A stretch of 44,514 bases of DNA, taken from NCBI GenBank assembly GCA_016934635.1, contig JAFGSK010000059.1, forward strand, positions 1 through 44,514. Reading direction: 5' to 3'. The DNA comes from Caldifarciminota bacterium (lineage in GTDB: Bacteria > Hydrothermota > Tepidihabitantia > B3-TA06). Below, in pieces: positions 9,022 through 17,502 of this stretch. A program made the position numbers and the translations under genes. Within the stretch, counting starts at the first letter, position 1. The number at the start of each line of letters is the position of its first letter. The notes below the pieces were generated by a model that saw only the letters and a list, made by a program, of their open reading frames with translations, had not been told where the DNA came from and searched no databases.

Positions 9022-10269
9022 ATGAGCGAGCTGAACCCCTTCAAGATAGCACAAGCTCAGTTCGATGAGGCGGCTGAAATTCTCGGTCTCGAACCTGCGA
9101 TGCGTGAGATCTTACGTTGGCCGCGCCGGGAGTACAAGTTTACTATCCCCGTGAAGATGGACGATGGTTCGACCAAGGTATTCCACGGCTATCGCGTTCA
9201 GTACAACGACGCCCGGGGACCTACAAAGGGAGGTCTGCGCTGGCATCCTGATGAAACCATCGATACCGTACGAGCACTAGCCGCATGGATGACATGGAAA
9301 ACCTCGGTGGTAGATATTCCTCTCGGCGGAGGAAAGGGCGGAGTTACCTGTAATCCCAAGGAAATGTCGGAAAATGAAAAGGAACGTCTGGCCCGAGGCT
9401 GGATGCGGGTTATCGCCCGTGAACTGGGCGGAGATCGTGACTGCCCGGCTCCCGATGTCTACACAACCCCTCAGATTATGGCATGGATGATGGACGAGTA
9501 CGAGACCATCATCGGCCGCAATCATCCTGCGGTTATCACAGGCAAACCAATACCCATCGGCGGTTCCCAGGGTCGTGGCGACGCGACCGCCCGTGGCGGT
9601 ATCTTTACCGTTCGCGAAGCATGCAAGAAGCTCGGCATTGATCCAAACGGAACCTACGCTATACAGGGCTTCGGAAACGCCGGTCAGTACGCCGCTCTCC
9701 TGCACAAGGAAGTCCTTGGCGGAGGTAAATTGATTGCCGTTTCCGACTCCCGCGGCGGTATCTACGTCGAAGGCGGTATGGATCCAGAGGCTATAGTCAA
9801 GCATAAGCTAAAAACCGGGAAGGTTGGTGGTTTCCCCGGATCCAAGGGGATCACTAACGAGGAGCTTCTGGAGCTTGATGTTGATATCCTGTATCCCTCG
9901 GCTTTAGAAAACGTAATAACCAAGGATAACGCCAAAAACGTTAAGTGCAAAATAAGCTGCGAGTTGGCCAACGGACCCACAACCCCGGAAGCAGACATCA
10001 TCCTTCACAATAAGGGTGTCCACGTTATCCCAGACTTCCTAGCCAACGCAGGTGGGGTAACCGTTTCCTACTTCGAGCAGGTCCAGGGCATGTACAACTA
10101 CTACTGGTCCCTCGAGGACGTTCACAAGCAACTCGACGCCAGGATGACGAAGGCCTATCACGATGTGTTCAATATGCACTCGGAAAAGAAGGTGCACATG
10201 CGCTCCGCCGCATACCTTGTGGCAGTTGCGCGCGTGGCCGAGGCTGTCAAACTCCGCGGCTGGGTATAA
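9022..10269 (+). CDS. gdhA: Glutamate (Glu/Leu/Phe/Val) dehydrogenase
   Basis: A 415-residue NAD(P)-dependent dehydrogenase that interconverts glutamate and 2-oxoglutarate plus ammonia. The N-terminal substrate domain shows [32 protein letters not shown] and DRDCPAPDV. The Rossmann domain starts near residue 205 with [26 protein letters not shown] and [15 protein letters not shown] complete the family pattern. The length fits the hexameric bacterial/archaeal enzyme of about 415-430 residues. AGGAGG lies upstream of the ATG and a terminator follows. Cofactor preference is not decided here, and a leucine-type dehydrogenase is less likely. Confidence 0.93.
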   Translation: MSELNPFKIAQAQFDEAAEILGLEPAMREILRWPRREYKFTIPVKMDDGSTKVFHGYRVQYNDARGPTKGGLRWHPDETIDTVRALAAWMTWKTSVVDIPLGGGKGGVTCNPKEMSENEKERLARGWMRVIARELGGDRDCPAPDVYTTPQIMAWMMDEYETIIGRNHPAVITGKPIPIGGSQGRGDATARGGIFTVREACKKLGIDPNGTYAIQGFGNAGQYAALLHKEVLGGGKLIAVSDSRGGIYVEGGMDPEAIVKHKLKTGKVGGFPGSKGITNEELLELDVDILYPSALENVITKDNAKNVKCKISCELANGPTTPEADIILHNKGVHVIPDFLANAGGVTVSYFEQVQGMYNYYWSLEDVHKQLDARMTKAYHDVFNMHSEKKVHMRSAAYLVAVARVAEAVKLRGWV

Positions 10270-10320
10270 AAATAATAACCTTTTCTTGCTTCGCAAGAAA
10301 AAGGATCGGAAGAAATCGAT

Positions 10321-10350
10321 AAGGCTGGCTTGCGAGCCAGCCTTCATTTT
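10321..10350 (+). terminator. Rho-independent terminator after glutamate dehydrogenase
   Basis: AAGGCTGGCT (10321-10330), loop TGCG, AGCCAGCCTT (10335-10344), then CATTTT. A second hairpin (TTTTCTTGC/GCAAGAAAA) lies just before it near 10282-10302. Confidence 0.8.
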
Positions 10351-10406
10351 CCTCTCACTTTCCCCTTGAGAGAATAAACGGCACCTAGGGTGAGAATTGC
10401 GATCTA

Positions 10407-10430
10407 TTTTACAGGAATCCTCCTGTAAAA
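10407..10430. repeat. Hairpin between convergent genes
   Basis: TTTTACAGGA (10407-10416) and TCCTGTAAAA (10421-10430) are a perfect 10-base inverted repeat with a 4 nt loop, in the gap between the converging gdhA and the 122-residue gene. A U-tract after the stem is weak on both strands, so terminator function is uncertain. Confidence 0.5.
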
Positions 10431-10443
10431 AAAGGAGTAATAA

Positions 10444-10812
10444 TTACTTTACCTTGCCGGTAAGCACCCCGAACGCCTCTACTGGATCCACCAGCTTGAC
10501 TCCTTTACCTATGGTCTTTAGGCAAGCCTTAGCTTTGCTTAGATCTTCTTTGGATACGAGTAAGTATACAGGTATCTTATGAGCTCGGCATGCAAAGAGC
10601 ATGTCGCCAGGTCCCTGAACAGCCTTGTCGGGCGGGAACACCTTGTGCAAATAACCCACAACCGCATCCACCTTGTCTTCCTTTGAAAGATGATTGATGT
10701 ACTTTCCGTGGTTATCCCATCCGTTGCCAAGGGGCAGGGTGCCGTGTCCGGCCATAACAAGTTTCGCAAGCAGCGTGGGATCAGTACCTTCAAGGTATCC
10801 TATCTTCTTCAT
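10444..10812 (-). CDS. Small conserved-looking protein of unknown function
   Basis: A 122-residue soluble protein with no signal peptide or membrane segment. It starts MKKIGYLEGTDP. It alternates helices and strands and has a Gly-rich stretch (AGHGTLPLGNGWDNHGKY, about 22-39), a PPDKAVQGPGDMLFACR segment, and a final strand-helix VYLLVSKEDLSKAKACL. This could be a small Rossmann-like fold, but I cannot name the family. The ATG is preceded by AAGGAGGAAA, and a promoter with a 17 bp spacer lies at 10852-10880. Codon use and these signals support a real gene. It converges on gdhA; no functional link is evident. Confidence 0.75.
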   Translation of the reverse strand: MKKIGYLEGTDPTLLAKLVMAGHGTLPLGNGWDNHGKYINHLSKEDKVDAVVGYLHKVFPPDKAVQGPGDMLFACRAHKIPVYLLVSKEDLSKAKACLKTIGKGVKLVDPVEAFGVLTGKVK

Positions 10813-10851
10813 AGATTTCCTCCTTGGTTACAAAGAAAGTTTATTTAATCT

Positions 10852-10880
10852 ATCCTACAATTAATATAGGATTAACGCAA
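10852..10880 (-). promoter_or_regulatory. Possible promoter of the 122-residue gene
   Basis: On the minus strand TTGCGT (10875-10880), 17 bp, TAGGAT (10852-10857). Confidence 0.45.
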
Positions 10881-10899
10881 GGCACATGAAGCTTGGTAT

Positions 10900-11379
10900 T
10901 TGCCTCCTTTTTTTGCATGTGCTTGAGAACTTCAGTTCTCCTCCGCTATAAATTCATTATAATATACGAATCCCACAAGTCAAGTAATCCGGACACCCAA
11001 CGAATTATTTGCAAAAAGATGAAATCCCGGTGAGGGCACTGAGGAGAGGTGATCCTCCGGGTTGCAAGCGTGACCCTCAGGGTCGCATACGTAACCTTCC
11101 AGACTGAAGCATTAAGAAACCAAAAAGGACATACCGTATCCCTCACCCTCTGAGGCTGTCGAGAAAAATCTCATAAAAGAGTGTTACTGAGATTTCCGTA
11201 AGGTCCAATTCAGATTAGATGATAAGTAAAGCTTAATATTCATACAGGCTTTGTGGTGTTGTAAGCTCCATTCTGTCACCACTTCGCGTCCGAAAGCCTC
11301 CTCAGGGAGAAAACGTCCAGGGCTGGGTTGAGGGTACTGCGATCTTTTTTGCTGAAAGCCAAAAAGGAGCAATTGTGTG
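10900..11379. other. Gene-free spacer with mosaic repeat words
   Basis: No gene is supported. It contains a perfect hairpin (GAGAACT/AGTTCTC, 10925-10940). Near 11064-11096 it carries GCAAGCGTGACCC and GGTCGCATACGT, words shared with the spacer near 26348. It belongs to the dispersed intergenic repeat family described in the findings. Confidence 0.5.
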
Positions 11380-11407
11380 TTGACAAATCCATCTATCGGT
11401 GGAAAAT
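11380..11407 (+). promoter_or_regulatory. Predicted promoter of the potassium channel gene
   Basis: TTGACA (11380-11385), 16 bp, GAAAAT (11402-11407). The -10 ends 6 nt before the GTG start, so the transcript would be leaderless. Confidence 0.55.
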
Positions 11408-11413
11408 TAACTT

Positions 11414-12826
11414 GTGGCAAAAGTAGTCTCCAGCCCCTCGCAAACCAGGGACATGCCTTCTCATCTTACCGTAAGCCGACGTAGAAGGGTGAACCCGGCC
11501 AGGGTCCTGGCCCTGGGTTACATCATAATGATCTCCATTGGAGCAGTCCTTTTGCTTCTGCCTTTCTCATCACACGGTTGCTCAGTTATCGACGCCGTCT
11601 TTACCGCAACCTCTGCAACATGCGTTACCGGACTCATCGTCAAGGAAACTCCGAACGATTTCACCCTCTTCGGCCAGTTCGTAATCCTGGCATTAATACA
11701 GATCGGAGGACTTGGCTACATGACACTCTCATCTGCTCTATTCTTCCTGCTTGGTAGACGCATATCGTTGCGTCAACGGATGTTGATGAAGGAATCAATA
11801 AACTTCCTGAACTACCGCAACCTGGGGCATTTTGCCCTCAGCATCCTGCAGGTAACCCTCATCGTGGAAAGCGTAGGTGCAGCCGTCCTTTTTTTGTGGT
11901 TTAGATTCTATCACGGGATGGGTTGGCTCGAGTCCTTAAAGCACGGTGTGTTTCATTCCATCTCTGCGTTCTGCAATGCCGGCTTCTCCACATTTACCCG
12001 TAACCTCGGAGATTTCAGGTCAGACCCGGTGGTCGGGCTTCTTATACCCATCCTGTTTATACTGGGGGGGGTAGGATTCATCGTGTTGAGTGATGTGTGG
12101 CATAAAGCGAGGCGCAAAACCCTCAGGCTTTCCACCCATTCCCGACTGGTACTTTCGGCCACAGCCGTCTATGTTATTGCCGGTACGCTGGTTCTACTTA
12201 TCGGAGAATGGAACGGGGCTTTGAAGGCGCTCTCCATACCTGCCAAGTTTCTTAATGCATTCTTCACGGCGGTAACACCCAGAACCGCGGGATTCAATCT
12301 GGTTTCTGTAGGCGGGATGCGTGCATATTCCCTCTTGGTACTCATGGTGCTTATGTTTATTGGTGCATCCCCTGGCGGAACAGGCGGGGGAGTAAAAACC
12401 ACCTCCTTCTCTCTTGTTCTTTCAGAAATCGGCAGGGTGATAAGAAGGCGCAAGGAAGTAGTGATGATGAAGCGAACGATCAAGGAAGAACAGGTCCATC
12501 GCGCGACCTCTCTGGTCACTCTATCGGCGATAGTGGTCTTGACTTCTATCTTCTTGCTGTTAATATTCAATCCTGGAAGGAGTATTATGAAGTGTGCGTT
12601 CGAGGCCTTCTCTGCGTTCGGAACGGTCGGGCTCTCAATGGGTTCAGCCCAGGCTGAGTTTGCCAATGTGTCCTTCTCGGCAGAGTTGACAACGTTAGGA
12701 AAGATAGTAATAATCCTTACTATGTTTTTCGGAAAGGTAGGCACTATGACGGTTGGATCCGCCCTTTTAAGCGGCGGTAAGAAATCACGTATCCGACCCG
12801 CACAGACCAACATCGTGGTGGGTTAG
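11414..12826 (+). CDS. ktrB: TrkH/KtrB-type potassium uptake channel subunit
   Basis: A 470-residue polytopic membrane protein of the TrkH/KtrB/HKT superfamily that moves K+ through four M1-P-M2 repeats. The selectivity-filter segments are TSATCVTGLIV (about 63-73), ISAFCNAGFSTF, AVTPRTAGFNLV and FSAFGTVGLSMG, each with its central Gly. The basic N-terminus (RRRRVNP) is cytoplasmic. The size is nearer KtrB than TrkH. Its stop codon is followed at once by the ATG of the RCK subunit. GTG at 11414 fits a leaderless transcript; ATG at 11453, with a weak AGGGA, is the alternative start and would shorten the protein by 13 residues. Confidence 0.92.
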   Translation: MAKVVSSPSQTRDMPSHLTVSRRRRVNPARVLALGYIIMISIGAVLLLLPFSSHGCSVIDAVFTATSATCVTGLIVKETPNDFTLFGQFVILALIQIGGLGYMTLSSALFFLLGRRISLRQRMLMKESINFLNYRNLGHFALSILQVTLIVESVGAAVLFLWFRFYHGMGWLESLKHGVFHSISAFCNAGFSTFTRNLGDFRSDPVVGLLIPILFILGGVGFIVLSDVWHKARRKTLRLSTHSRLVLSATAVYVIAGTLVLLIGEWNGALKALSIPAKFLNAFFTAVTPRTAGFNLVSVGGMRAYSLLVLMVLMFIGASPGGTGGGVKTTSFSLVLSEIGRVIRRRKEVVMMKRTIKEEQVHRATSLVTLSAIVVLTSIFLLLIFNPGRSIMKCAFEAFSAFGTVGLSMGSAQAEFANVSFSAELTTLGKIVIILTMFFGKVGTMTVGSALLSGGKKSRIRPAQTNIVVG

Positions 12827-13516
12827 ATGCCTAAGATATTTGCAGTAATCGGCCTTGGCACTTTCGGATCAGCGGTAGCAATGGAGTTGGCCCGTCGTGG
12901 CTACGAAGTTTTTGCATGCGACCGTGACCCGGAAAAGATAGAAGAGATAGGCGGTGAACTGGCCAATGCGGTGGAATTGGACGCAACCGATGAGAAAGCC
13001 CTGCGCGATGCAGGGTTGGACGAGGTCGATACGGCCCTGGTTAGCTTCGGCGAACCCATCGCGGACAGCCTTCTGGTTACTATGTTACTTAAGGAAATCG
13101 GCGTTCGGGAAGTGGTTGTCAAGGTTACGGACGATCGCCATTCCAGGCTGGTCAAGCGTATTGGGGCAGACAGGGTCATCTATCCTGAACGAGACATGTC
13201 CTCTAAGCTTGTGGAAAGCCTTCTCTCGCCCAACATCTTCGACGTAATCGAGTTCTCCGGCGACTACAGCCTTGTGGAGATGGCTGCGCCCAAGAAGATG
13301 CTCGGTAAGAAGCTTGCCGATCTTCACCTTCGCAAGCGATTCGGCGTAAACGTAATCGCGATAAAAAGTAAGGTAGCGGTAGTAAATAAGAAGGGGATGC
13401 CGGACATCGAGGAACGGGTCAACATCGCTCCCGGCCCGGACGATGAGATCGCTGAAGGGGACATCCTGGTGGTTTTAGGTAGGGATAAGGAAATTCGAAA
13501 ACTAAAGAAAATCTAA
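12827..13516 (+). CDS. ktrA: KtrA/TrkA-type RCK regulator of potassium uptake
   Basis: A cytoplasmic gating subunit of 229 residues with one RCK unit. The N-terminal Rossmann domain shows GLGTFGS (about 9-15), the acidic end of strand 2 (ACDRDPEKIEE) and ELDATDEKALRDAG. A TrkA-C domain follows (about 140-229: LVEMAAPKKMLGKKLADL, GDILVVLGRDKEIRKL). Family members form an octameric ring that binds nucleotides (ATP/ADP, NAD(H)) and opens the KtrB pore. The gene abuts the channel gene without a spacer, so the two are translationally coupled. The single RCK unit (not two, as in TrkA) supports a Ktr system. Confidence 0.93.
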   Translation: MPKIFAVIGLGTFGSAVAMELARRGYEVFACDRDPEKIEEIGGELANAVELDATDEKALRDAGLDEVDTALVSFGEPIADSLLVTMLLKEIGVREVVVKVTDDRHSRLVKRIGADRVIYPERDMSSKLVESLLSPNIFDVIEFSGDYSLVEMAAPKKMLGKKLADLHLRKRFGVNVIAIKSKVAVVNKKGMPDIEERVNIAPGPDDEIAEGDILVVLGRDKEIRKLKKI

Positions 13517-13519
13517 CTT

Positions 13520-13801
13520 ATGAATAAAAAAAACTCGCAGGAAAATCGAGATCAACTCCAGGATCTTCTGGAAAAGGCCCAGTTCTATATTCTTAACCAG
13601 AAATATTCGGAGGCGATCAAGATACTGAGAAAACTCATTGAGGTCGAGGACGCCAGTCCCCATACCTTTTACCTTTATGGTCTGGCATGTGAGGGAACCA
13701 ACGACCTGGAAGAAGCTAAAAAGGCGTTTCGCAGGGTGCTTGAATTGTCCCCGGATCATAACGAGGCTCACCAACACCTGGATCGTTTGATAGACGGTTA
13801 A
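13520..13801 (+). CDS. Small TPR-repeat protein
   Basis: A 93-residue all-helical protein with about two tetratricopeptide repeats: LLEKAQFYILNQKYSEAIKI and FYLYGLACEGTNDLEEAKKA, the latter ending in RVLELSPDHNEAHQHL. It has no signal peptide and is probably a cytoplasmic protein-interaction module. It starts 3 nt after ktrA, so it is in the same transcript. No evidence shows whether it acts with the potassium channel or with the MEMO/AMMECR1 genes downstream. Confidence 0.8.
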   Translation: MNKKNSQENRDQLQDLLEKAQFYILNQKYSEAIKILRKLIEVEDASPHTFYLYGLACEGTNDLEEAKKAFRRVLELSPDHNEAHQHLDRLIDG

Positions 13802-13869
13802 CCGGTATGCTGTGTGGTGACTGCATAGGCCCAGATTTATTTGATAAGAATATACATTCGAGGTAGATT

Positions 13870-14691
13870 ATGAGAGTTCGAAAACCGAGCTGGGAAGATC
13901 AGTTTTATCCCGGAGACCCTAACCAGGCGCGAAGCATGTGGGAGGATTTCTTTGCCCGGTGTGAGTCGCCGAGGATAAGCTCCGAGATACGGGCAATACA
14001 GGTCCCTCATGCAGGTTGGGTATACTCGGGTCAGGCCGCTGCCGAAGCCTTTAACCAACTGCGAGATCGAAACATTAAAACCGTTGTGATGATAGGTCCC
14101 CAGCACCGTGTACCTGCCGCTTATATCCAGGTATATCCTGACGGGGTCTGGGAGTCGCCCCTTGGGAATCTCGAGGTCGATTCCGACCTTGCGGCAAGGT
14201 TCGCGGATTTCAACGATGCCTTTAAACTCGATTCAGACTCCCACAAGCCCGAACATTCCATCGAGGTTCAAATACCCCCCCTGGCTATGGTCCTTCCAGA
14301 AACCAGGATTGTTCCCATTCTGACCACAGCATACCGGAGAGAGAATGTATCTATCCTCGCCCGTGCCCTCGAATCGCTCGTCGGCAAGGATTCTTCCATC
14401 CTCGCTCTCGTGTCTAGTGATCTTTATCACGGCGAATCATATTCCGAGTGCAAGGCATCGGATTCACGCACCATCGAGCTGGTTAGCGACCTTGACGCCG
14501 ATGGGTTAAGCAAGGCTTTCAGTAACGGTTCCGCCTCGGCATGCGGCTCGGACGGTCTGGTTGCCCTGCTCGAGGCAAAGGATGGCATGGGAATAAAGAA
14601 AGCCCACCATCTTGCCGCATACAACTCGAACGACATAACCGGAAAGCGAGGCGGGTACGTGGTAGGCTACTCGGCCTTCGCGTTTACCTGA
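13870..14691 (+). CDS. amrB: MEMO1-family protein (AmmeMemoRadiSam system protein B)
   Basis: A 273-residue member of the MEMO/aromatic-dioxygenase LigB-like superfamily. Conserved segments are VPHAGWVYSGQAAAEA (about 38-53), GPQHRVPAA (about 77; most members have GPNH), EHSIEVQIPPLA, SSDLYHGESY and SACGSDGLVALLEA near the C-terminus. These include the His and Cys residues that line the metal/active site in human MEMO1. In bacteria MEMO, AMMECR1 and a radical-SAM protein form a conserved set of unresolved function. The radical-SAM partner is not in this window. GAGGT precedes the ATG. AMMECR1 begins 7 nt after its stop. Confidence 0.9.
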   Translation: MRVRKPSWEDQFYPGDPNQARSMWEDFFARCESPRISSEIRAIQVPHAGWVYSGQAAAEAFNQLRDRNIKTVVMIGPQHRVPAAYIQVYPDGVWESPLGNLEVDSDLAARFADFNDAFKLDSDSHKPEHSIEVQIPPLAMVLPETRIVPILTTAYRRENVSILARALESLVGKDSSILALVSSDLYHGESYSECKASDSRTIELVSDLDADGLSKAFSNGSASACGSDGLVALLEAKDGMGIKKAHHLAAYNSNDITGKRGGYVVGYSAFAFT

Positions 14692-14698
14692 GGTTGAG

Positions 14699-15262
14699 AT
14701 GGAACCCGAGGAGAAACTGACTAAGGACGAACGAGGAGAGATCATTCGCATAGCCCGGAAAGCCATAAAGGAAAGACTGGAAGGCAGAGAGTGGAATCCC
14801 GAAGACCCTTTAACCAGGCGACTGGGGCAGGTACAAGGGGCATTCGTAAGCCTGCACCGTCAGGGCATGCTCAGGGGCTGCATCGGCTACATAAAGGGTA
14901 TCAAACCCTTATACCTGACCGTGGCCGAGATGGCGCGTGCGGCAGCCTTCGGTGATCCGCGCTTCCCTCCTCTTGCGCCTTCTGAGTTTGACCGGATCGA
15001 TATTGAGATCACCGTTCTTTCACCTCTGCACAAAATAGACGACCCCGAGGAGGTTGAGGTGGGCAAGCACGGCCTTTTAATACGCCGCGGGCCTTACCAG
15101 GGGGTGCTTCTGCCCCAGGTTCCGGTGGAGCAGGGCTGGGACCACAAGACCTTTTTAGATCACACCTGCATGAAGGCAGGGTTGAGCCCCGGCTGCTGGA
15201 AGGAAGAAGGAACCGAGCTTTATGTGTTCTCAGGCGAGGTTTTCGGGGAGAAGGATAAATGA
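14699..15262 (+). CDS. amrA: AMMECR1-domain protein (AmmeMemoRadiSam system protein A)
   Basis: A 187-residue cytoplasmic protein with the family hallmark LRGCIGYI (about 59-66). It also has FGDPRFPPLAPSEFDRIDIE and GVLLPQVPVEQGWD, then a C-terminal CWKEEGTELYVFSGEVF. The molecular function is not established, although the fold and conserved Cys suggest an enzyme. It follows MEMO with a 7 nt gap. Its stop TGA overlaps the start of the TIR-like gene as ATGA (15259-15262), so all three should be made together. Confidence 0.93.
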   Translation: MEPEEKLTKDERGEIIRIARKAIKERLEGREWNPEDPLTRRLGQVQGAFVSLHRQGMLRGCIGYIKGIKPLYLTVAEMARAAAFGDPRFPPLAPSEFDRIDIEITVLSPLHKIDDPEEVEVGKHGLLIRRGPYQGVLLPQVPVEQGWDHKTFLDHTCMKAGLSPGCWKEEGTELYVFSGEVFGEKDK

Positions 15263-16017
15263 AGCTTTCGCCAAAGGAACTGGCTTCACAGTTAAGAACC
15301 TACCACGACGGCCTCGAGCGGGAAGCGCACAAATTAAAAGACGAAGGGATGTCGCTGCCCCTGGCGTTCGCGATCGAAACCGTAAGGCTCTGGAAGGAAG
15401 AGGTTCGCAAGTTTCTGGAAGATTCGGGAGCCCGGGACTACGCACGAGCCTTCTCCAAAGTCTCCTTGCCCCAACACGACCTCCTGGAAGAACTGCATCA
15501 ATCCATCGACGCCCATCTGAATAAACTGACTGAAATAATCAATCAAATTGCACCGGAGGAAAACAACAACTCGAACCAGGCTGCCGCCTCAGACAAGAAA
15601 ATCTTCGTAGCCCACGGTCGCGACACTACAAACCTTTTTGAACTGATAACGATGCTCGAATCGCGTTACGGTCTGGGATGCGTGGCAATCAAGGCGAACC
15701 CGAACGACCCACGCCCGATAATAGAACGTTTCAAGGAAGCGGCAACCGACATATGTTTTGCCTTCGCTTTGATGGCCCCCTACGATCTGGTCAAGATTGA
15801 GGGGCGCTCGGAATACGTCCAGATCAGAGCCAACGTTGTCTTCCAGTTGGGATGGTTCTACGCCCGCCTGGGTCCGGCAGGAGTGTGTATCTTACGTAAA
15901 AAAGGAACCTCTATCCATCCTGATCTGAATGGAATCCCTTTGATAGATTTCGATTCCTCAGTAACCGAAAAAGCGGTGGAAATAGAAGCAAAACTCAAGG
16001 CCGCAGGGTTGATTTAA
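15259..16017 (+). CDS. TIR-like nucleotide-binding/effector protein (CAP12/PCTIR-type)
   Basis: A 252-residue protein. Residues 1-105 are mostly helical, without a recognised family. A linker rich in Asn and Ala follows. The C-terminal domain (about 114-252) matches the TIR-like family once called predicted nucleotide-binding proteins and now known as the effector domain of CBASS Cap12 and Pycsar TIR proteins. It shows KIFVAHGRD, then ESRYGLGCVAIKANPNDPRP, IIERF (Glu156 may be the catalytic acid), FAFALMAPYD, RANVVFQLGWFYARLG, VCILRKKG and GIPLIDFD. Known relatives cleave NAD+ when activated; that is not shown here. No cyclase gene is near. The 4 nt overlap with AMMECR1 is unusual. Confidence is good for the domain, low for a defence role. 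Confidence 0.85.
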   Translation: MKLSPKELASQLRTYHDGLEREAHKLKDEGMSLPLAFAIETVRLWKEEVRKFLEDSGARDYARAFSKVSLPQHDLLEELHQSIDAHLNKLTEIINQIAPEENNNSNQAAASDKKIFVAHGRDTTNLFELITMLESRYGLGCVAIKANPNDPRPIIERFKEAATDICFAFALMAPYDLVKIEGRSEYVQIRANVVFQLGWFYARLGPAGVCILRKKGTSIHPDLNGIPLIDFDSSVTEKAVEIEAKLKAAGLI

Positions 16018-16080
16018 CCTTACGATTCCTAAAGAAGATTAAACCCGAATACAATGCAAGTAAGCTGAGCGAACCCTTAA

Positions 16081-16827
16081 TTAATCCGTAAACCGGAACG
16101 GATCCTGGTAGCCTTCAATTAATCCCAACTCCATCTGCCTTGCCAGTACCCTCGTGATTGACTTACCGTGTATCCGATCGTGCCAGATGAATCTGCGCAT
16201 GACCTTTTTAAGAGTCCAGAACTCTTCCCCAACTTGGAAGACCTTTTGGTTATTGTGTTTGGTGTAGAAACTGGCAAGCTGTTCTGCACAGAAAGCTCTG
16301 ATCTGGATAAAATCATCGAATGGCTCTTCATCTATACCTGTCTTGGATAGATAATAGTACTGGCAGTTTTTAACGTGATCGAACATTCGCTGGATTGTGG
16401 CAGGATTATCTGTGTAGAATGTTCTTCTTATTCTGGTTTCGTCTACCCATAGTTTGTGTTCGGCATTAAGGTATAGCTGGAAAAAGTCCTCCCCGGATCG
16501 TTTGACCAGATCGAGGAGAAACTCGAACCCTTTCTTATCCATCCTACCCTCTTCCGCATCCAGGAGTATCCAGGTATCTGCATCCTCGACTACTGCCCTG
16601 CTTTCAAATCTTCCGACGACCTCGAATTCATAATTGTCTTTCGCCTCGACTCCCAACCATCGCAGATAGGAAGCAACCTCTTTTGGGGCCTTAGATAACG
16701 CCTCCTGTTCTGTCCTGCCTCGAATGAAGCCTCCGGGCAATTCAACCAGGAACCCGATATACCCTTTGCCGTTGGTTTCTAGAGTTATATTGATTCTATT
16801 TCGCAGCAGGTTTTTTGGAGTAATCAT
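16081..16827 (-). CDS. HicB-like domain fused to a DinB-like helical domain
   Basis: A 248-residue protein. The first 60 or so residues read as a HicB-like antitoxin fold (INITLETNGKGYIGFLVELPGG, IRGRTEQEALSKAPKEV). The rest is helical with a late WHDRIHGKSITRVLARQ motif typical of DinB/YfiT-type four-helix proteins, whose His residues bind metal. No HicA toxin is next to it, so it is not a classical toxin-antitoxin module. It follows the FMN-reductase-like gene by 16 nt in the same direction and probably shares its transcript. Its ribosome binding site is weak. Confidence 0.65.
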   Translation of the reverse strand: MITPKNLLRNRINITLETNGKGYIGFLVELPGGFIRGRTEQEALSKAPKEVASYLRWLGVEAKDNYEFEVVGRFESRAVVEDADTWILLDAEEGRMDKKGFEFLLDLVKRSGEDFFQLYLNAEHKLWVDETRIRRTFYTDNPATIQRMFDHVKNCQYYYLSKTGIDEEPFDDFIQIRAFCAEQLASFYTKHNNQKVFQVGEEFWTLKKVMRRFIWHDRIHGKSITRVLARQMELGLIEGYQDPFRFTD

Positions 16828-16843
16828 CTTTTCGATTCCTGTA

Positions 16844-17389
16844 TCACCGTATCAACGAACCGGTCCAGGCGCCTGGTAACGTCGACGTTTTCAATAAGAT
16901 TCCCCTTGAGTGAGCTTTGCCCGTACTCCCCGGGAACAGAAGGATTTCCGGCCGGAAATCAAGGTTGGCAAAGCTGTACAGAGCCTCATGCAATGCCATA
17001 TCACCACCCGCTGAAAGGTTAGCAACAACTATGAGGTTAATCTTACTCAAGAACTCCCCCTCGAAGTCTGTGAACTTCCTGGATTCATACTGTGCCCTTT
17101 CTGAAAAGGCAAAGAACAGGGATGCCAGATGACCGCCGTAGTCAGGAACGGCAAAAATCACCGCATCCGCATTCCGGCACCTCTCATAAATCATTGGAAC
17201 GCCATCTTCAACCGGACACAATTTTGCACAAAAAAGCACTCGTAATCGCAGCGACTGGATGGCAAGATGGCAAGCCTTTAAGAGCTCGGGCTGCCATCCC
17301 TGCCCGGCAAATCTGGCAAGCGAGTATCCAGCCAGCTTCGAGCAGTTTCCCTCCTTACTCGCACTGAACGCTAAGGCCAGGGTTTTCAA
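16844..17389 (-). CDS. NADPH-dependent FMN reductase/flavodoxin-like protein
   Basis: A 181-residue protein of the FMN-reductase fold. The phosphate-binding start is ALAFSASKEGNCSKLAGYSL, and the flavin segment is DAVIFAVPDYGGHLASLFFAF. VVANLSAGGDMALHEALYSF follows. Such proteins reduce FMN or quinones, or act as iron-sulfur flavoproteins. Here only an AKLCP remnant stands where iron-sulfur flavoproteins carry a Cys cluster motif, so cluster binding is doubtful. The start is TTG with AAGGAGGAG just upstream. The inverted repeat TTAATCTT/AAGATTAA (17399-17427) precedes that site. Confidence 0.75.
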   Translation of the reverse strand: MKTLALAFSASKEGNCSKLAGYSLARFAGQGWQPELLKACHLAIQSLRLRVLFCAKLCPVEDGVPMIYERCRNADAVIFAVPDYGGHLASLFFAFSERAQYESRKFTDFEGEFLSKINLIVVANLSAGGDMALHEALYSFANLDFRPEILLFPGSTGKAHSRGILLKTSTLPGAWTGSLIR

Positions 17390-17438
17390 CTCTCCTCCTT
17401 AATCTTCAAGGTTTTTTTCAAGATTAATTGCATACCCG

Positions 17439-17474
17439 AAAAAGTCAGCTGGCCGGTTTAACTATACCGGCCAG
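17439..17474 (-). terminator. Rho-independent terminator of the response-regulator operon
   Basis: CTGGCCGGT (17449-17457) and ACCGGCCAG (17466-17474) form a 9-base stem. Read on the minus strand it is followed by CTGACTTTTTC. Confidence 0.85.
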
Positions 17475-17502
17475 TTAACATGAAAGGTCGTGTGGATGAC
17501 GC

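Noticed and set aside
11184..11420. Minus-strand 78-residue frame before the potassium channel
   Set aside because: It overlaps the channel promoter, has no start signals and lies in the repeat-word spacer.
15259..16017. Complete CBASS or Pycsar defence system
   Set aside because: No cyclase (CD-NTase or Pycsar cyclase), ancillary gene or transmembrane effector lies near the TIR-like gene.
16081..16827. HicA/HicB toxin-antitoxin pair
   Set aside because: No HicA-like short gene is on either side, and the protein continues into a long helical domain.
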